Assembly: GCA_030066975.1 (NCBI GenBank)
Contig: JASJAO010000001.1
Coordinates: 62,001 to 126,000 of the forward strand
Length of the DNA stretch: 64,000 bases
From: Henriciella sp.
GTDB taxonomy: Bacteria; Pseudomonadota; Alphaproteobacteria; Caulobacterales; Hyphomonadaceae
Direction: 5' to 3'
The number at the start of each line of letters is the position of its first letter. The first letter of the stretch is position 1. Shown here in pieces: positions 36,969-45,464 of the stretch. The notes under the pieces were generated by a model. It was not told the origin of the DNA. It did no database searches and saw nothing but the letters and a program-made list of their open reading frames with translations. A program made the translations under genes and the position numbers.

Positions 36969-37142
36969 TCAGGCAAACAGGTTGAACGCGCCATCGGCAA
37001 TCAAGGCCGCCATCACACCGACCGCGGCCCCAAGGATCGGCAAGCCAATTTCAATCGCACGCTTCAGGCGCGCTTTGGTGAACATGGGGAGCGGTGTTCT
37101 GTAGGCGCGAACAGTGTCAAATTCTTGTGTCAATGTGGGCAT
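36969..37142 (-). CDS. 57-residue single-pass membrane protein (unrecognised)
   Basis: On the reverse strand an ATG at 37142 opens a 57-residue frame preceded by GGAGG at 37148-37152, seven bases away. The product starts MPTLTQEFDTVRAYRTPLPM, continues with a basic patch FTKARLKRAI, then one membrane helix (about residues 31-50, with ILGAAVGVMAALIA) and ends GAFNLFA. The strong ribosome-binding site, positive-inside pattern and stop just past rluE argue it is real. Function unknown. Convergent with rluE. Confidence 0.7.
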   Translation of the reverse strand: MPTLTQEFDTVRAYRTPLPMFTKARLKRAIEIGLPILGAAVGVMAALIADGAFNLFA

Positions 37143-37321
37143 ATTTGCCTCCGGTAATCTACGGCAGATGCGCAGCTCATAAGGACTAAAAGCGCGTCGA
37201 CTCTGCGTTTCTGATTGGGTTCAGACTCTCATAGTTTCGCGCTGCGGTAAACAATTTATTCATTATACGGACGTAATTTTATCCGGTTTCGGAGTATTTA
37301 TTGCGGTTTGGGGGGCTTTTT
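37143..37321. other. promoter region of the small membrane protein gene
   Basis: About 180 bases of lower G+C sequence with no coding frame, presumed to carry the promoter of the 57-residue protein. No specific box is assigned. Confidence 0.4.
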
Positions 37322-37372
37322 TCACCGCGCTAACGCCCTTCGGGCGACGCGGTGGAAGCGGGTTCCCGATCC
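37322..37372 (+). repeat. inverted repeat element C (left copy)
   Basis: A 51-base unit beginning TCACCGCGCTAACG and ending GGTTCCCGATCC. It contains a nested hairpin, CGCCCTTCGGGCG. It pairs with an opposite-orientation copy at 37474-37525 that shares the TCACCGCGCTAA start and ACGCGGTG, AAGCGGGT blocks. Confidence 0.7.
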
Positions 37373-37473
37373 TCGCTTCGCTCGTCCGATGAACCAGGTT
37401 CAGGACTGCCTGTGTTCGGCACCTGTTGTCCCGGAGTTTGGAGCCCTCAGCTTGGTCCATCGCGAAGCGCAGC

Positions 37474-37525
37474 GGAGCGGGTGACCCGCTTTCACCGCGT
37501 GAGGCGAAGCCTCTTAGCGCGGTGA
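37474..37525 (-). repeat. inverted repeat element C (right copy)
   Basis: Reverse complement reads TCACCGCGCTAAGAGGCTTCGCC and continues with ACGCGGTGAAAGCGGGT, matching the left copy. The variable inner hairpin keeps its pairing though its sequence differs (GAGGCTTCGCCTC), so structure seems conserved. Confidence 0.7.
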
Positions 37526-37534
37526 CAAGAACAT

Positions 37535-37587
37535 GCCCCCTCCGAGCGCTGCGCGCCCACCTCCCCCGCATTTGCGGGGGAGGAAAG
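37535..37587 (+). repeat. REP-like element A (left copy)
   Basis: A unit starting GCCCCCTCCGAGCG, containing the stem CCTCCCCCGCA/TGCGGGGGAGG and ending GGAAAG. It is head-to-head with a second copy 20 bases away. Similar GC-rich palindromes are widespread in alphaproteobacterial intergenic regions. Confidence 0.75.
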
Positions 37588-37606
37588 AAATCGGAAGCGC
37601 CGCGGG

Positions 37607-37653
37607 CTTTCCTCCCCCATGCATGGGGGAGGTGCCCGAAGGGCGGAGGGGGC
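37607..37653 (-). repeat. REP-like element A (right copy)
   Basis: Reverse complement begins GCCCCCTCCGCCCTTCGGGC and carries a perfect 22-base palindrome made of CCTCCCCCATG and its complement, then GAAAG. Together with the copy at 37535 it makes a BIME-like inverted pair. Confidence 0.75.
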
Positions 37654-37668
37654 AAGCGGGGTTTGAGC

Positions 37669-38310
37669 TCAAAGCCGTCTAATCCGCGGCGGCTTGACCG
37701 GACGCGGGCCGATTGGGGGCGGCCTTGCTTTGCTGGCGGCCACGATCTGGTGGCCCATGGCGGTGAAGGTGGCCGACAGTTCGGTGCCCCAGCGGTGGGG
37801 CACATCGCCGGTTCGACCCGGGGCGAAGAGCCAGCCGGGGCGATAGCGGGCGAGATGAAAGGCAAGGCGTTTGGCGCGGGCGGCGGGGTTTTCCAGCAGT
37901 GTTTTCAACGCGTTGAGCCGGTCCAGCAGCGGCGCGGCGAGGACCGGCTGACCGTGCGGCGGTCTCGGCTTCGGGTCGGCCCAGGGGTCGTGGAAGTCAG
38001 CGAAATCAGGGCAGTCCCGCTCGCCCGTGAAGAGCTTGAAACCCGGTTTGCGATCGGGGTCTGGCGCCTGCTCGCGGGGGTTTCTGGGGCAATTGTCGGG
38101 CTTGAGAACTGGCTCCAGCGCCAGCGCGAGACAGAACAGGACCCGCCGGACATAAGCCTCCAGCGCGCGAAGGCCCTGGCGGAGGCGGATCGCAGCGGCC
38201 TTGCTGATCTGCACGGGCGCGAGCTGCAAGTGATCCCGCGAGACAATCCGCGCGATGAGCAGCGCACCCTGGGCCTGGAAATGCGCGAGAGGATCGGCGG
38301 TGAAAGACAT
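37669..38310 (-). CDS. hypothetical protein, Pro/Arg-rich
   Basis: A protein of about 213 residues (ATG 38310; 38370 would add 20). It is rich in Arg, Leu, Ala and Pro, with the segment ALEAYVRRVLFCLALALEP near residue 50 and a basic Pro-rich tail KARPPPIGPRPVKPPRIRR. There is no confident domain, signal or membrane span. I have the impression that similar proteins occur in related alphaproteobacteria. The opposite strand has a long overlapping frame that is likely an artefact of high G+C. Confidence in the frame is moderate. Confidence 0.5.
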   Translation of the reverse strand: MSFTADPLAHFQAQGALLIARIVSRDHLQLAPVQISKAAAIRLRQGLRALEAYVRRVLFCLALALEPVLKPDNCPRNPREQAPDPDRKPGFKLFTGERDCPDFADFHDPWADPKPRPPHGQPVLAAPLLDRLNALKTLLENPAARAKRLAFHLARYRPGWLFAPGRTGDVPHRWGTELSATFTAMGHQIVAASKARPPPIGPRPVKPPRIRRL

Positions 38311-38511
38311 GCGCGCAAGGATGCCATGGGCGCGAATTCGGTCGGATTGGAGAGAGAGTGCCAATCGCAATCGAATATCCCGAACTGAGCCACTTTAGAG
38401 ATCTGTGGGGGGCGAACGGGCGTGTTTTATTTATTACTGCATTGGCAATGCGGTCGATGTATTGCAACTTTCGTAAGAATCACTGGGCTAACACTTAAGA
38501 GTTCAATCAGC

Positions 38512-39795
38512 ATGCAGTATTCAATCGCGCGGTTAATCGCCGCGCCCGTCATAGTGTTTTTGTCAGCGTGTTCCTGGCTTCACGATCCCGTTCCCAAACA
38601 GGCTATCAGCCATGAGTCTCCATTTGGTATTGGTTGGGACTTTAGCGAACAGGAACTCACGCAGAGAACCTCTGAACGCAGAACGGAATGCGAAACACAA
38701 TCCAAGCCATTGAACGCTTATTTCTCAGTCGATGAAGTCGAGATTCTGGTATCCGACTGCATGTTTCACAATCCGATTTATTTCGATGTTGAAAGTGCGC
38801 GAATTCCAGAGTTCTTTAGATCTGGAGAAGTTTACGCTACGATGAGGGACAGAACTGGTCCATCAAGGATCGAATACGCCTACCTTCATCAATTCTATCC
38901 GAGCAGCACGCCAGAAGACAATGAACGCAGGGAACAACACGCAGCTCAAATTCGGCAATCTTTGATCAAACTCTACGGTGCGCCTCAAGCGAATGGGGCG
39001 TTCGATCAAAACAGTCTGACCGGTTTCATACCGCAATCCGGCAACGATCATCCCTGTGACGTCTGGGTCAGCGCGGATGTGGCCATTATGCTGTGTTCTG
39101 AGCGCATTGCTATGATCGACGGGATAGAGACATCCCTTAGCTTTGTTCGGCTTGATCGCGAGCCGGGATGGGACGCATCAAGACAATATGTCACCGGGTG
39201 GCCCGAGAGTCAGGCCTCAAGCGCCAACGATCAAGATATGTTTGAGTACCGAGCAAGCCATTTGCAGACACTTCTGAATTGGCTGACCCCGGAACAGTTC
39301 GATGAATGCCAAGAAGACTATGTTGAGCCGCTTGAAGCGGTTTGGACGTTATCATCGCCCGCTGCAGCGGAATTGGCGGAGAGGTTTGATGAGTATTCTG
39401 GCGATCAGCTTGCGCTACGCGCCATTGAGCTTGCGGAAGACTTCGACGATGAGACCGATCTCCGGATGCTCGATAAGTCATTGATGTACTTATTTAGGCG
39501 TGCATCGGAAGAAGGAAGCGCAATCGCTACAAATGAAATTGGTGCAAGTCTTCTCTATTGTTATCAAGGGGTAGAGCAAGACATACCGCGCGCGATGGAA
39601 TGGCTGAGCGCAGCAGCGGATGCGGGCGATGCGTATGCTCAGTCGTCCCTGGCATTATTGCACATGATGGGAGAGGTGCCGTCTGATGCACCTAAAGCCG
39701 CAGCGCTGGAACTTCTCCGAGAATGCGCGAGTCTTGACGAAGAGACATGTGGCCCGAAGAAGCGAGCGATTGAGGCCGTACTCGACACCCCATGA
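38512..39795 (+). CDS. lipoprotein with C-terminal Sel1-like repeats
   Basis: A 427-residue exported protein. ATG 38512 gives the signal MQYSIARLIAAPVIVFLSAC with lipobox LSAC. The middle part is not recognised. Residues about 335-410 contain Sel1/TPR-like helices, for example AMEWLSAAADAGDAYAQSSLALL. Sel1 repeats mediate protein contacts. Codon use is more A+T-rich than in flanking genes, suggesting a later arrival. Monocistronic. Confidence 0.7.
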   Translation: MQYSIARLIAAPVIVFLSACSWLHDPVPKQAISHESPFGIGWDFSEQELTQRTSERRTECETQSKPLNAYFSVDEVEILVSDCMFHNPIYFDVESARIPEFFRSGEVYATMRDRTGPSRIEYAYLHQFYPSSTPEDNERREQHAAQIRQSLIKLYGAPQANGAFDQNSLTGFIPQSGNDHPCDVWVSADVAIMLCSERIAMIDGIETSLSFVRLDREPGWDASRQYVTGWPESQASSANDQDMFEYRASHLQTLLNWLTPEQFDECQEDYVEPLEAVWTLSSPAAAELAERFDEYSGDQLALRAIELAEDFDDETDLRMLDKSLMYLFRRASEEGSAIATNEIGASLLYCYQGVEQDIPRAMEWLSAAADAGDAYAQSSLALLHMMGEVPSDAPKAAALELLRECASLDEETCGPKKRAIEAVLDTP

Positions 39796-39849
39796 TCTTC
39801 TCCCGGCGCGTGACTGTCTCTACAGGCATCACGATCGCAAAAGCCCGGA

Positions 39850-40758
39850 TCAAACCGGGTCGGCGTCTGTTCTCGTCTTCGCGCGGTTTTTCAGGTAGAA
39901 ATAGAGTTGGCGGTCGTGGCGGCTGGTGGCTGAGAGGCGGCCGGGGCGGACCCAGGGTTGCCAGTTCAGGTCTCCGGCAGGTTCGACCTGATCGCCGGAG
40001 ACGGTGGCGCGTTGAATCACCCGTTCGCCGACAAAGTCATTCAGGACGAAATGCTGCGTGCAGCGATTGTCCCAGATCGCGATACAGCCGGGCTGCCAGG
40101 TGTAGCGGACGGTAAAGCGCGGGTTCTGGACCCAGGCGGTGAGGTGACGCAATAGCGCCTCACTTTCTTCGGCCCGCATTTCGACGATGCGGCGGGTGAA
40201 ATGTTCATTGACGTAGAGCGCCTCGCGCCCGGTTTCGGGATGGCGGCGCACGACCGGGTGAATGGCCATGCTGTCGGGCTTATTGTGCGGCAGGGCATCG
40301 TGCAAAGCGGTGAGACCGGAGCAGAGCGCCTTCATCGGCTCTGACAGCTCATCATAGGCGGCATAGAGACTGCTCCACATCGTGTCGCCGCCGACCTCCG
40401 GGCATTTCACCATGCGCAGGATGGAGAGGATCGAAGGCTGATCCTGAAAGGTGAGATCAGTGTGCCACTCGTCGGCGACGCCGCCCTGGCTCGCTTTCAG
40501 CTGGAAGAGTTCCGGGGGCAAGTCGCCATCGCTGCTGAGATTGGGATGGCCTTCCAAAGGGCCGAAATGGCGGGCGAATGCAACATGCTCGCGCGGGCTC
40601 GGGGCCTGATCGGGGAGGAACAGAACCAGGTGCTCAAGTAGCAGCTGTTTCAGCGCGGCAATATCGTCCGGTGTTGGATTGCGCACGTCGGGTCCATGGA
40701 TTTCGGCGCCGAGCGCACCGGCGAGGCGAACGGTTTTCCAGTGCTGGGGCATGGCCAT
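39850..40758 (-). CDS. TauD/TfdA family 2-oxoglutarate dioxygenase
   Basis: A 302-residue Fe(II)/2-oxoglutarate oxygenase. The metal-binding HxD is in WHTDLTFQDQPS near residue 97, the distal His in IWDNRCTQHF near 230 and the co-substrate Arg soon after in GERVIQRATV. Family members release sulfite from taurine or cleave 2,4-D type ethers. With no sulfonate transporter nearby the substrate is open. Confidence 0.9.
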   Translation of the reverse strand: MAMPQHWKTVRLAGALGAEIHGPDVRNPTPDDIAALKQLLLEHLVLFLPDQAPSPREHVAFARHFGPLEGHPNLSSDGDLPPELFQLKASQGGVADEWHTDLTFQDQPSILSILRMVKCPEVGGDTMWSSLYAAYDELSEPMKALCSGLTALHDALPHNKPDSMAIHPVVRRHPETGREALYVNEHFTRRIVEMRAEESEALLRHLTAWVQNPRFTVRYTWQPGCIAIWDNRCTQHFVLNDFVGERVIQRATVSGDQVEPAGDLNWQPWVRPGRLSATSRHDRQLYFYLKNRAKTRTDADPV

Positions 40759-40924
40759 GGACCTGTCTCCTCCTGTTTTTGGAATACGTTAGCATTGCCG
40801 CACGCGATTGCCCAATCGGGGGTCCCCGCGAGGGGTGGAATTCCAGTTGGCTGACTTGCATTGCCGAGGGGGTTGGCTAAACCGCTCAGACTTTAGTGTT
40901 CTGGACTGTCTTGAGGAGTGCAGC

Positions 40925-41677
40925 ATGGCCGGCCACAGTAAATGGGCAAACATTCAGCACCGCAAAGGCGCGCAGGATAAGAAACGCGCGGTCCTCTTTT
41001 CGCGCCTGTCGAAAGAGATCACGATCGCGTCGAAACTGGGCGGGCCGGACCCGGATGGCAATCCGCGCCTGCGTCTGGCGATCCAGAATGCGCGGGCCCA
41101 GTCCATGCCCAAAGACAATATCAAGCGCGCGGTCGATAAGGGCCAGGGCGGCAGCGGCGAAGATTATGTCGAACAGCGCTATGAAGGCTTTGGCCCGGGC
41201 GGGGTCGGGATCATTGTCGAGGCCTCAACCGACAATAAGAACCGGGCGGCAAGTGAGATCCGCACCACGTTTTCGAAGAATGGCGGCAATCTGGGGGAAA
41301 CCGGATCGGTCTCCTTCGGGTTTGAAAATGTCGGCGAGATCCAGTTTGCGAGCGAGGCCGGGGACGAAGACACGATTATGGAAGCGGCGATTGAAGCGGG
41401 CGCAAGTGATGTTGAGTCCGATGATGACGGACATTTCATCTACACCGCGCGTGAAGACCTGATGGAAGTTGCCGCGGCTCTGGAAGGCCAGTTTGGTGAG
41501 CATGAGGCGAAATCGACCAAGCTGATCTGGAAGCCGACCAATCAGGTGCCGATTGCCGGTGAGGATGCTGATAAGCTGATGAAATTGCTGGATTTACTTG
41601 ACGATCTCGATGATGTGCAGAACGTTTACGACAATTCGGAGCTGAGCGCAGAAGAACTCGAGCGTCTTGCCGGTTAA
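40925..41677 (+). CDS. YebC/PmpR family transcriptional or translational regulator
   Basis: A 250-residue protein starting [21 protein letters not shown], the strict N-terminus of the family, preceded by [28 protein letters not shown] near residue 72 is also conserved. YebC homologues act as DNA-binding regulators or relieve ribosome stalling. The gene often precedes ruvC, but here it is followed by msrA. Confidence 0.95.
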   Translation: MAGHSKWANIQHRKGAQDKKRAVLFSRLSKEITIASKLGGPDPDGNPRLRLAIQNARAQSMPKDNIKRAVDKGQGGSGEDYVEQRYEGFGPGGVGIIVEASTDNKNRAASEIRTTFSKNGGNLGETGSVSFGFENVGEIQFASEAGDEDTIMEAAIEAGASDVESDDDGHFIYTAREDLMEVAAALEGQFGEHEAKSTKLIWKPTNQVPIAGEDADKLMKLLDLLDDLDDVQNVYDNSELSAEELERLAG

Positions 41678-41826
41678 TCATTACGAATACTTCATATATT
41701 GAAGACGTTATGTGGTTAAAACATCACCAGCTGCACAACTTCTTGTGATATCTGAAAGTCGGGCTCGCTTTTTCCAATACGAGCCGCCATATAGCGCTCT
41801 CCCCGACACGCTTCCCCGAGGCCAAG

Positions 41827-42477
41827 ATGAAATTGACCCACCCTTTCGCCATTGCGGTGCTTGCTGGTACGATCGCGACCGCCACGACATTCTTCATGAA
41901 TGCCGGAGCGCAGGACAGGCCGGAAATCGTAGTTGCGGATAATTTTGAAACGGCGGTCTTTGCAGGCGGCTGTTTCTGGTGTGTTGAGAGCGATTTCGAC
42001 AAGCTGGACGGCGTCTTGGAAACGATTTCGGGGTATACGGGCGGGGAGACGGATAACCCCACCTACAAGAACCACACCCGTCAGGGTCACCTTGAGGCGG
42101 TCAAAGTCGTCTATGACCCGACCGAAGTGTCTTACGGCGAGCTGGTATCCTATCACCTGCGCCATATTGATCCGACGGACGCGGGCGGTCAGTTCTGTGA
42201 TCGCGGTAACAGCTATACAACGGCATTTTTCGTCGGCTCAGCCGAGGAGCGGGCCGCAGTCGAGGCCGAGTTTGCCGAGGTTGAAGCGAGCGGCGTTCTG
42301 CCCGGCCCGATTGTCACCAAGATTCGCGATGAAGCACCCTTCTATGACGCGGAAACCTATCACCAGGACTATTATCTGAAGAACCCGACGCGGTACAAAT
42401 TCTACCGCAATGGCTGTCGGCGCGATCAGCGGGTCAAAGAGATCTGGTCCAAGGAAGCCGAGACCGGTCAATCCTAA
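41827..42477 (+). CDS. msrA: peptide methionine sulfoxide reductase MsrA (exported)
   Basis: A 216-residue enzyme with an N-terminal signal or anchor (MKLTHPFAIAVLAGTIATATTFF), then the catalytic AGGCFWCVESDF near residue 52 and HYRNGC-like resolving cysteine in FYRNGCRRDQ near 197. It reduces the S-form of methionine sulfoxide. The export signal places it in the periplasm, matching a lipoprotein MsrB encoded 8 kb away. Confidence 0.92.
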   Translation: MKLTHPFAIAVLAGTIATATTFFMNAGAQDRPEIVVADNFETAVFAGGCFWCVESDFDKLDGVLETISGYTGGETDNPTYKNHTRQGHLEAVKVVYDPTEVSYGELVSYHLRHIDPTDAGGQFCDRGNSYTTAFFVGSAEERAAVEAEFAEVEASGVLPGPIVTKIRDEAPFYDAETYHQDYYLKNPTRYKFYRNGCRRDQRVKEIWSKEAETGQS

Positions 42478-42548
42478 GCTGAGCGATGGCCCTTGCATGA
42501 CAAGGCGCCGGGGCCCAAATACCCTGCTGAAACCGTAGGGAAATATCC

Positions 42549-43445
42549 ATGACCGATCTTGCGCCGAACCCACCTGAAAACATCAAGGACGCGACCGACC
42601 AGACTTTCTTGCAGGATGTCGTCGAAGCCTCGAACACCCAACCAGTGTTGGTTGACTTCTGGGCGCCCTGGTGCGGGCCGTGCAAATCACTGACGCCGGT
42701 GCTGGAAAAAGTCATCAACAGCCACAATGGCAAGGTCAAACTGGTCAAGGTCAATATAGACGAGAATCCGGGCATTGCCGGTCAGATGGGCGTGCGCTCC
42801 ATCCCGGCCGTGTTTGCGTTTGACAAGGGTCGGCCCGTCAATGGGTTTCAGGGCGCCCTGCCAGAAGGCCAGATCCGGCAGTTCATTGACCAGATCCTGA
42901 GCAGCACAGATGGTGCCAAACAGCTGGAGCAGGCGCTTGCGCAGGCTGAAGAGGCTGCACACGCCGGGGATATTGGCACGGCAGCCCAGATCTATGGCGC
43001 TGTGATTGAAGCCGACCCAGCCAATGTCGCGGCTCTGGCGGGCCTCGCGCGTTGCTATATGGCGAATGGCGATCATGACCGGGCGCGGCAGGTCCTGGAC
43101 ATGGCCCCGGAAGACAAAGCCAGCGATCCGGCGATCAAGTCTGTGCGCACAGCGCTCGACCTGATGGCGGAAGCCCCGCTGGACGAAGACCTGGCCACCG
43201 CGCGTGAGACCGTGGCGGTTGATCCGACCAATTATGCCGCGCGATTTGACCTGGCTGAGAAACTCGTCGCCCAAGGACGCAACACGGACGCCATCGATCA
43301 CCTGATTGCGATCTTGACCGCCGATCTCGATTGGGACGAGGGTAAAGCGAAAGCCAAGCTGCTGGAAATCTTTGAAGCACTCGGCCCCAAGGATCCGATT
43401 GCGGTTGAGGGTCGCCGCCGGCTCGGCTCGCTGATGTTTTCCTAA
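42549..43445 (+). CDS. thioredoxin-TPR protein (CnoX/YbbN-like)
   Basis: A 298-residue protein with an N-terminal thioredoxin domain, active site WAPWCGPCKS near residue 43, and C-terminal TPR-like helices (residues 125-298, e.g. AAQIYGAVIEADPANVAALAGLARCY). CnoX is a holdase that passes clients to GroEL. In E. coli its CxxC is altered, whereas here the WCGPC motif is intact, so a redox role remains possible. Confidence 0.92.
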   Translation: MTDLAPNPPENIKDATDQTFLQDVVEASNTQPVLVDFWAPWCGPCKSLTPVLEKVINSHNGKVKLVKVNIDENPGIAGQMGVRSIPAVFAFDKGRPVNGFQGALPEGQIRQFIDQILSSTDGAKQLEQALAQAEEAAHAGDIGTAAQIYGAVIEADPANVAALAGLARCYMANGDHDRARQVLDMAPEDKASDPAIKSVRTALDLMAEAPLDEDLATARETVAVDPTNYAARFDLAEKLVAQGRNTDAIDHLIAILTADLDWDEGKAKAKLLEIFEALGPKDPIAVEGRRRLGSLMFS

Positions 43446-43526
43446 AGCCTGACGCTTGGAAATGGTCGACATCCGACCAATTCGCCCCATGTTAAATCGA
43501 GGTGGGGAGAGAAAGGATGTTTGGGC

Positions 43527-44177
43527 GTGGCCATCGAACACTATCACAAGACCGCTGACCTGCCCGCGACCATTCCTGTCTTTCCGCTGAGCGGGGCCTT
43601 GCTGTTTCCACGCTGGTCCCTGCCGCTGAACATCTTTGAGCCGCGTTATTTGAACATGATTGACGATGCGATGGCCGGCACCCGCATCATTGGTATGATC
43701 CAGACGATGGCTGGGCCCGCCTCAGCGCCGGAGCTTGCCCATGTCGGCTGCGCGGGGCGTCTCACCTCTTATTCCGAGACCGATGATGGCCGCTATCTGA
43801 TCTCACTGACGGGTATCTGTCGCTTCAGGATTGTCGAGGAGTTGTCGGTCGACACGCCCTATCGCCAGGTTGTGCCCGACTGGACGCCCTATGCCTCTGA
43901 TCTGGAACCTGATGAGAGCGGCGGCGGTGATGACCGATTGCGCCTGACCAACTCGCTGAAACGCTATACCCATGTCAACAATATGGAAGTCGATTGGGAT
44001 GCGGTTGAAAACGCCGCGATGGAAACGCTGATCAATGCGCTGTCAGCCGGGTGCCCGTTTGGCGCGATGGAGAAACAGGCCTTGCTGGAGGCGGGCACGG
44101 TCGCGGCGCGGGCCGAAACCCTGATCACTTTGCTTGACATGGATGTCCCGGGCGATGACACCTCGACCCTGCAATGA
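43527..44177 (+). CDS. LON substrate-binding domain protein
   Basis: About 216 residues; GTG 43527 with AAAGGA nine bases upstream is preferred over TTG 43521. It contains only the N-terminal LON domain, [26 protein letters not shown] near residue 20, without ATPase or protease parts. Function unknown, possibly a substrate adaptor. It overlaps the next gene by four bases. Confidence 0.88.
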   Translation: MAIEHYHKTADLPATIPVFPLSGALLFPRWSLPLNIFEPRYLNMIDDAMAGTRIIGMIQTMAGPASAPELAHVGCAGRLTSYSETDDGRYLISLTGICRFRIVEELSVDTPYRQVVPDWTPYASDLEPDESGGGDDRLRLTNSLKRYTHVNNMEVDWDAVENAAMETLINALSAGCPFGAMEKQALLEAGTVAARAETLITLLDMDVPGDDTSTLQ

Positions 44178-44392
44178 CTGAAGACACACACGCTGCGAAG
44201 ACCGGGCCGTGCGGGGTTGATCCGCGCCTCCTGGAGCTGCTGATTTGCCCGGTGACGCGGGGCCCACTCAAGCTCGACGCAGAGGCGTGCGAGCTGATTT
44301 CGACCAAGGCGAAGCTCGCCTATCCGATCCGTAACGGGATGCCGATCATGTTGGATAGCGAGGCCCGCGACCTCGATCTGGATCCGACATGA
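44174..44392 (+). CDS. Trm112-like small protein
   Basis: A 72-residue protein with the Trm112/UPF0434 core [17 protein letters not shown] and [12 protein letters not shown]. The usual paired CxxC is reduced to one Cys. Members in other organisms activate methyltransferases. Coupled to the genes on both sides by four-base overlaps. Confidence 0.85.
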   Translation: MTEDTHAAKTGPCGVDPRLLELLICPVTRGPLKLDAEACELISTKAKLAYPIRNGMPIMLDSEARDLDLDPT

Positions 44393-44706
44393 GCCGCCGG
44401 GCCTGGCCAAGCGAATTGCGGTTTTCAAAGGCGAAGCAACGCCTGCAAATCAGCTTTGATGATGGTGAGACGTTTGATCTGCCCTATCCTTTTCTGCGCC
44501 GGGAAAGTCCGTCAGCAGAGGTGCGCGGGCATGGCGCAGGTCCGAAGCCGCCGCCACCCGTGGTGGCTGAGGATATCAGCATTGAAAAGGCGGAACCGGT
44601 CGGACGCTATGCGGTGCGCCTGTTCTTTTCAGATGGGCATTCGAGCGGGCTCTATACCTGGGCTTATCTACGGGAATTGTCGGAGCAATATCGCGCGCCG
44701 GACTGA
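44389..44706 (+). CDS. DUF971 (gamma-butyrobetaine hydroxylase-like N-terminal) protein
   Basis: A 105-residue protein carrying only the DUF971 fold: [35 protein letters not shown] and [18 protein letters not shown]. The fold is associated with iron-sulfur cluster factors and hydroxylases. Last gene of the trx-LON-Trm112 cluster. Confidence 0.88.
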   Translation: MSRRAWPSELRFSKAKQRLQISFDDGETFDLPYPFLRRESPSAEVRGHGAGPKPPPPVVAEDISIEKAEPVGRYAVRLFFSDGHSSGLYTWAYLRELSEQYRAPD

Positions 44707-44731
44707 CGGGCGTGGCACGCTGCTGAGCACA

Positions 44732-45184
44732 TCAACGCGGAGACGGGTCTGCTTGCCAGATCATGCGAACGTCGGGGGTCTTTTCTTCGTTTGAGGCCCC
44801 GTCTGTGAACTCGACTTCGGTAAATCCATGCCGGAAATAAAATGCGCGGGCATCGTAATTCTGTTGAAATACCCAAAGCTGCAGGAGGTTCGCGTCTGTC
44901 TGGGCTTTGCTCAAAAGAGCCGAGCCAATCCCGCGCCGGAAAAAGGCCGGGACCACGTACAAGTGATTAAGCCAGTCGCTTTCATACGCAACAAAACCGA
45001 TCACTTGCCCGGCAGTCTCAGCGACAAAGACAGACTGGTTGGACAGAACCGTGCCCCGGAAAAATGCCTGATCTTCTTCCGGTGTATGCACGACAGGCAG
45101 CCAAGGCATTGCGCCGCGTCGCGACGCTGTGTGCACGGCAGCGATCGCTTGTGCGTCCTTCTGTGTCGCTCGCCTTAACATCAT
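44732..45184 (-). CDS. GNAT family N-acetyltransferase
   Basis: A 150-residue acetyltransferase starting MMLRRATQKDAQAIAAVHTA. The acetyl-CoA loop is VVPAFFRRGIGSALLSKA near residue 90, and the C-terminal VFQQNYDARAFYFRHGF is typical. Substrate unknown. The reading frame extends upstream, but the ATG at 45184 or 45181 gives the normal family N-terminus. Confidence 0.85.
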   Translation of the reverse strand: MMLRRATQKDAQAIAAVHTASRRGAMPWLPVVHTPEEDQAFFRGTVLSNQSVFVAETAGQVIGFVAYESDWLNHLYVVPAFFRRGIGSALLSKAQTDANLLQLWVFQQNYDARAFYFRHGFTEVEFTDGASNEEKTPDVRMIWQADPSPR

Positions 45185-45266
45185 GAGCCTTGTGTTTTGA
45201 TCCTGTGCATCAGGCCTATTTCCAAATTCACACGATAACGGACAAGTGCTTGGCGTCATACTACCC

Positions 45267-45295
45267 TTACCCTGAGCCAAGCCATAGCCTATATA
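45267..45295 (+). promoter_or_regulatory. probable promoter of the 6S-like RNA
   Basis: TATATA at 45290-45295 as -10 and CTTACCC at 45266-45272 as a weak -35, spacer 17. The predicted start is at the base of the RNA stem, about 45302. Confidence 0.45.
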
Positions 45296-45301
45296 GGCTC
45301 A

Positions 45302-45463
45302 GCACAGGTGCTGGGGCGTTCGAGGACGATCAGTTATCCGCCGACCTTAAGTTCCGTCAGGGAGCTGGCTCTGGACTGGACCGTGGTCCTATCTACCCGG
45401 CGCCCACCTAGTCTCTAGGTCGACGGGATACGAGTATTGGAGACGGCGCCGCCGGTCCTGTGC
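45302..45463 (+). ncRNA. ssrS: 6S RNA-like structured RNA (candidate)
   Basis: A 162-base segment between genes on the other strand. Its ends pair perfectly, GCACAGG (45302-45308) with CCTGTGC (45457-45463). The centre is a long imperfect hairpin with an open middle, and the 3' side holds a 6-bp hairpin ACCTAG-TCT-CTAGGT (45405-45420). A closing stem, large central bubble and a small hairpin on the 3' strand of the bubble are the layout of 6S RNA, which mimics an open promoter and binds RNA polymerase. The plausible promoter just upstream supports this strand. The identity is inferred from architecture, not from an alignment. Confidence 0.5.
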
Positions 45464-45464
45464 G

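Noticed and set aside
37426-38388. Long forward reading frame of 320 codons
   Set aside because: It runs through two inverted repeat units and lies opposite a better-looking reverse frame (37669-38310). Its sequence has no recognisable domain, so it is likely an artefact of G+C-rich DNA.
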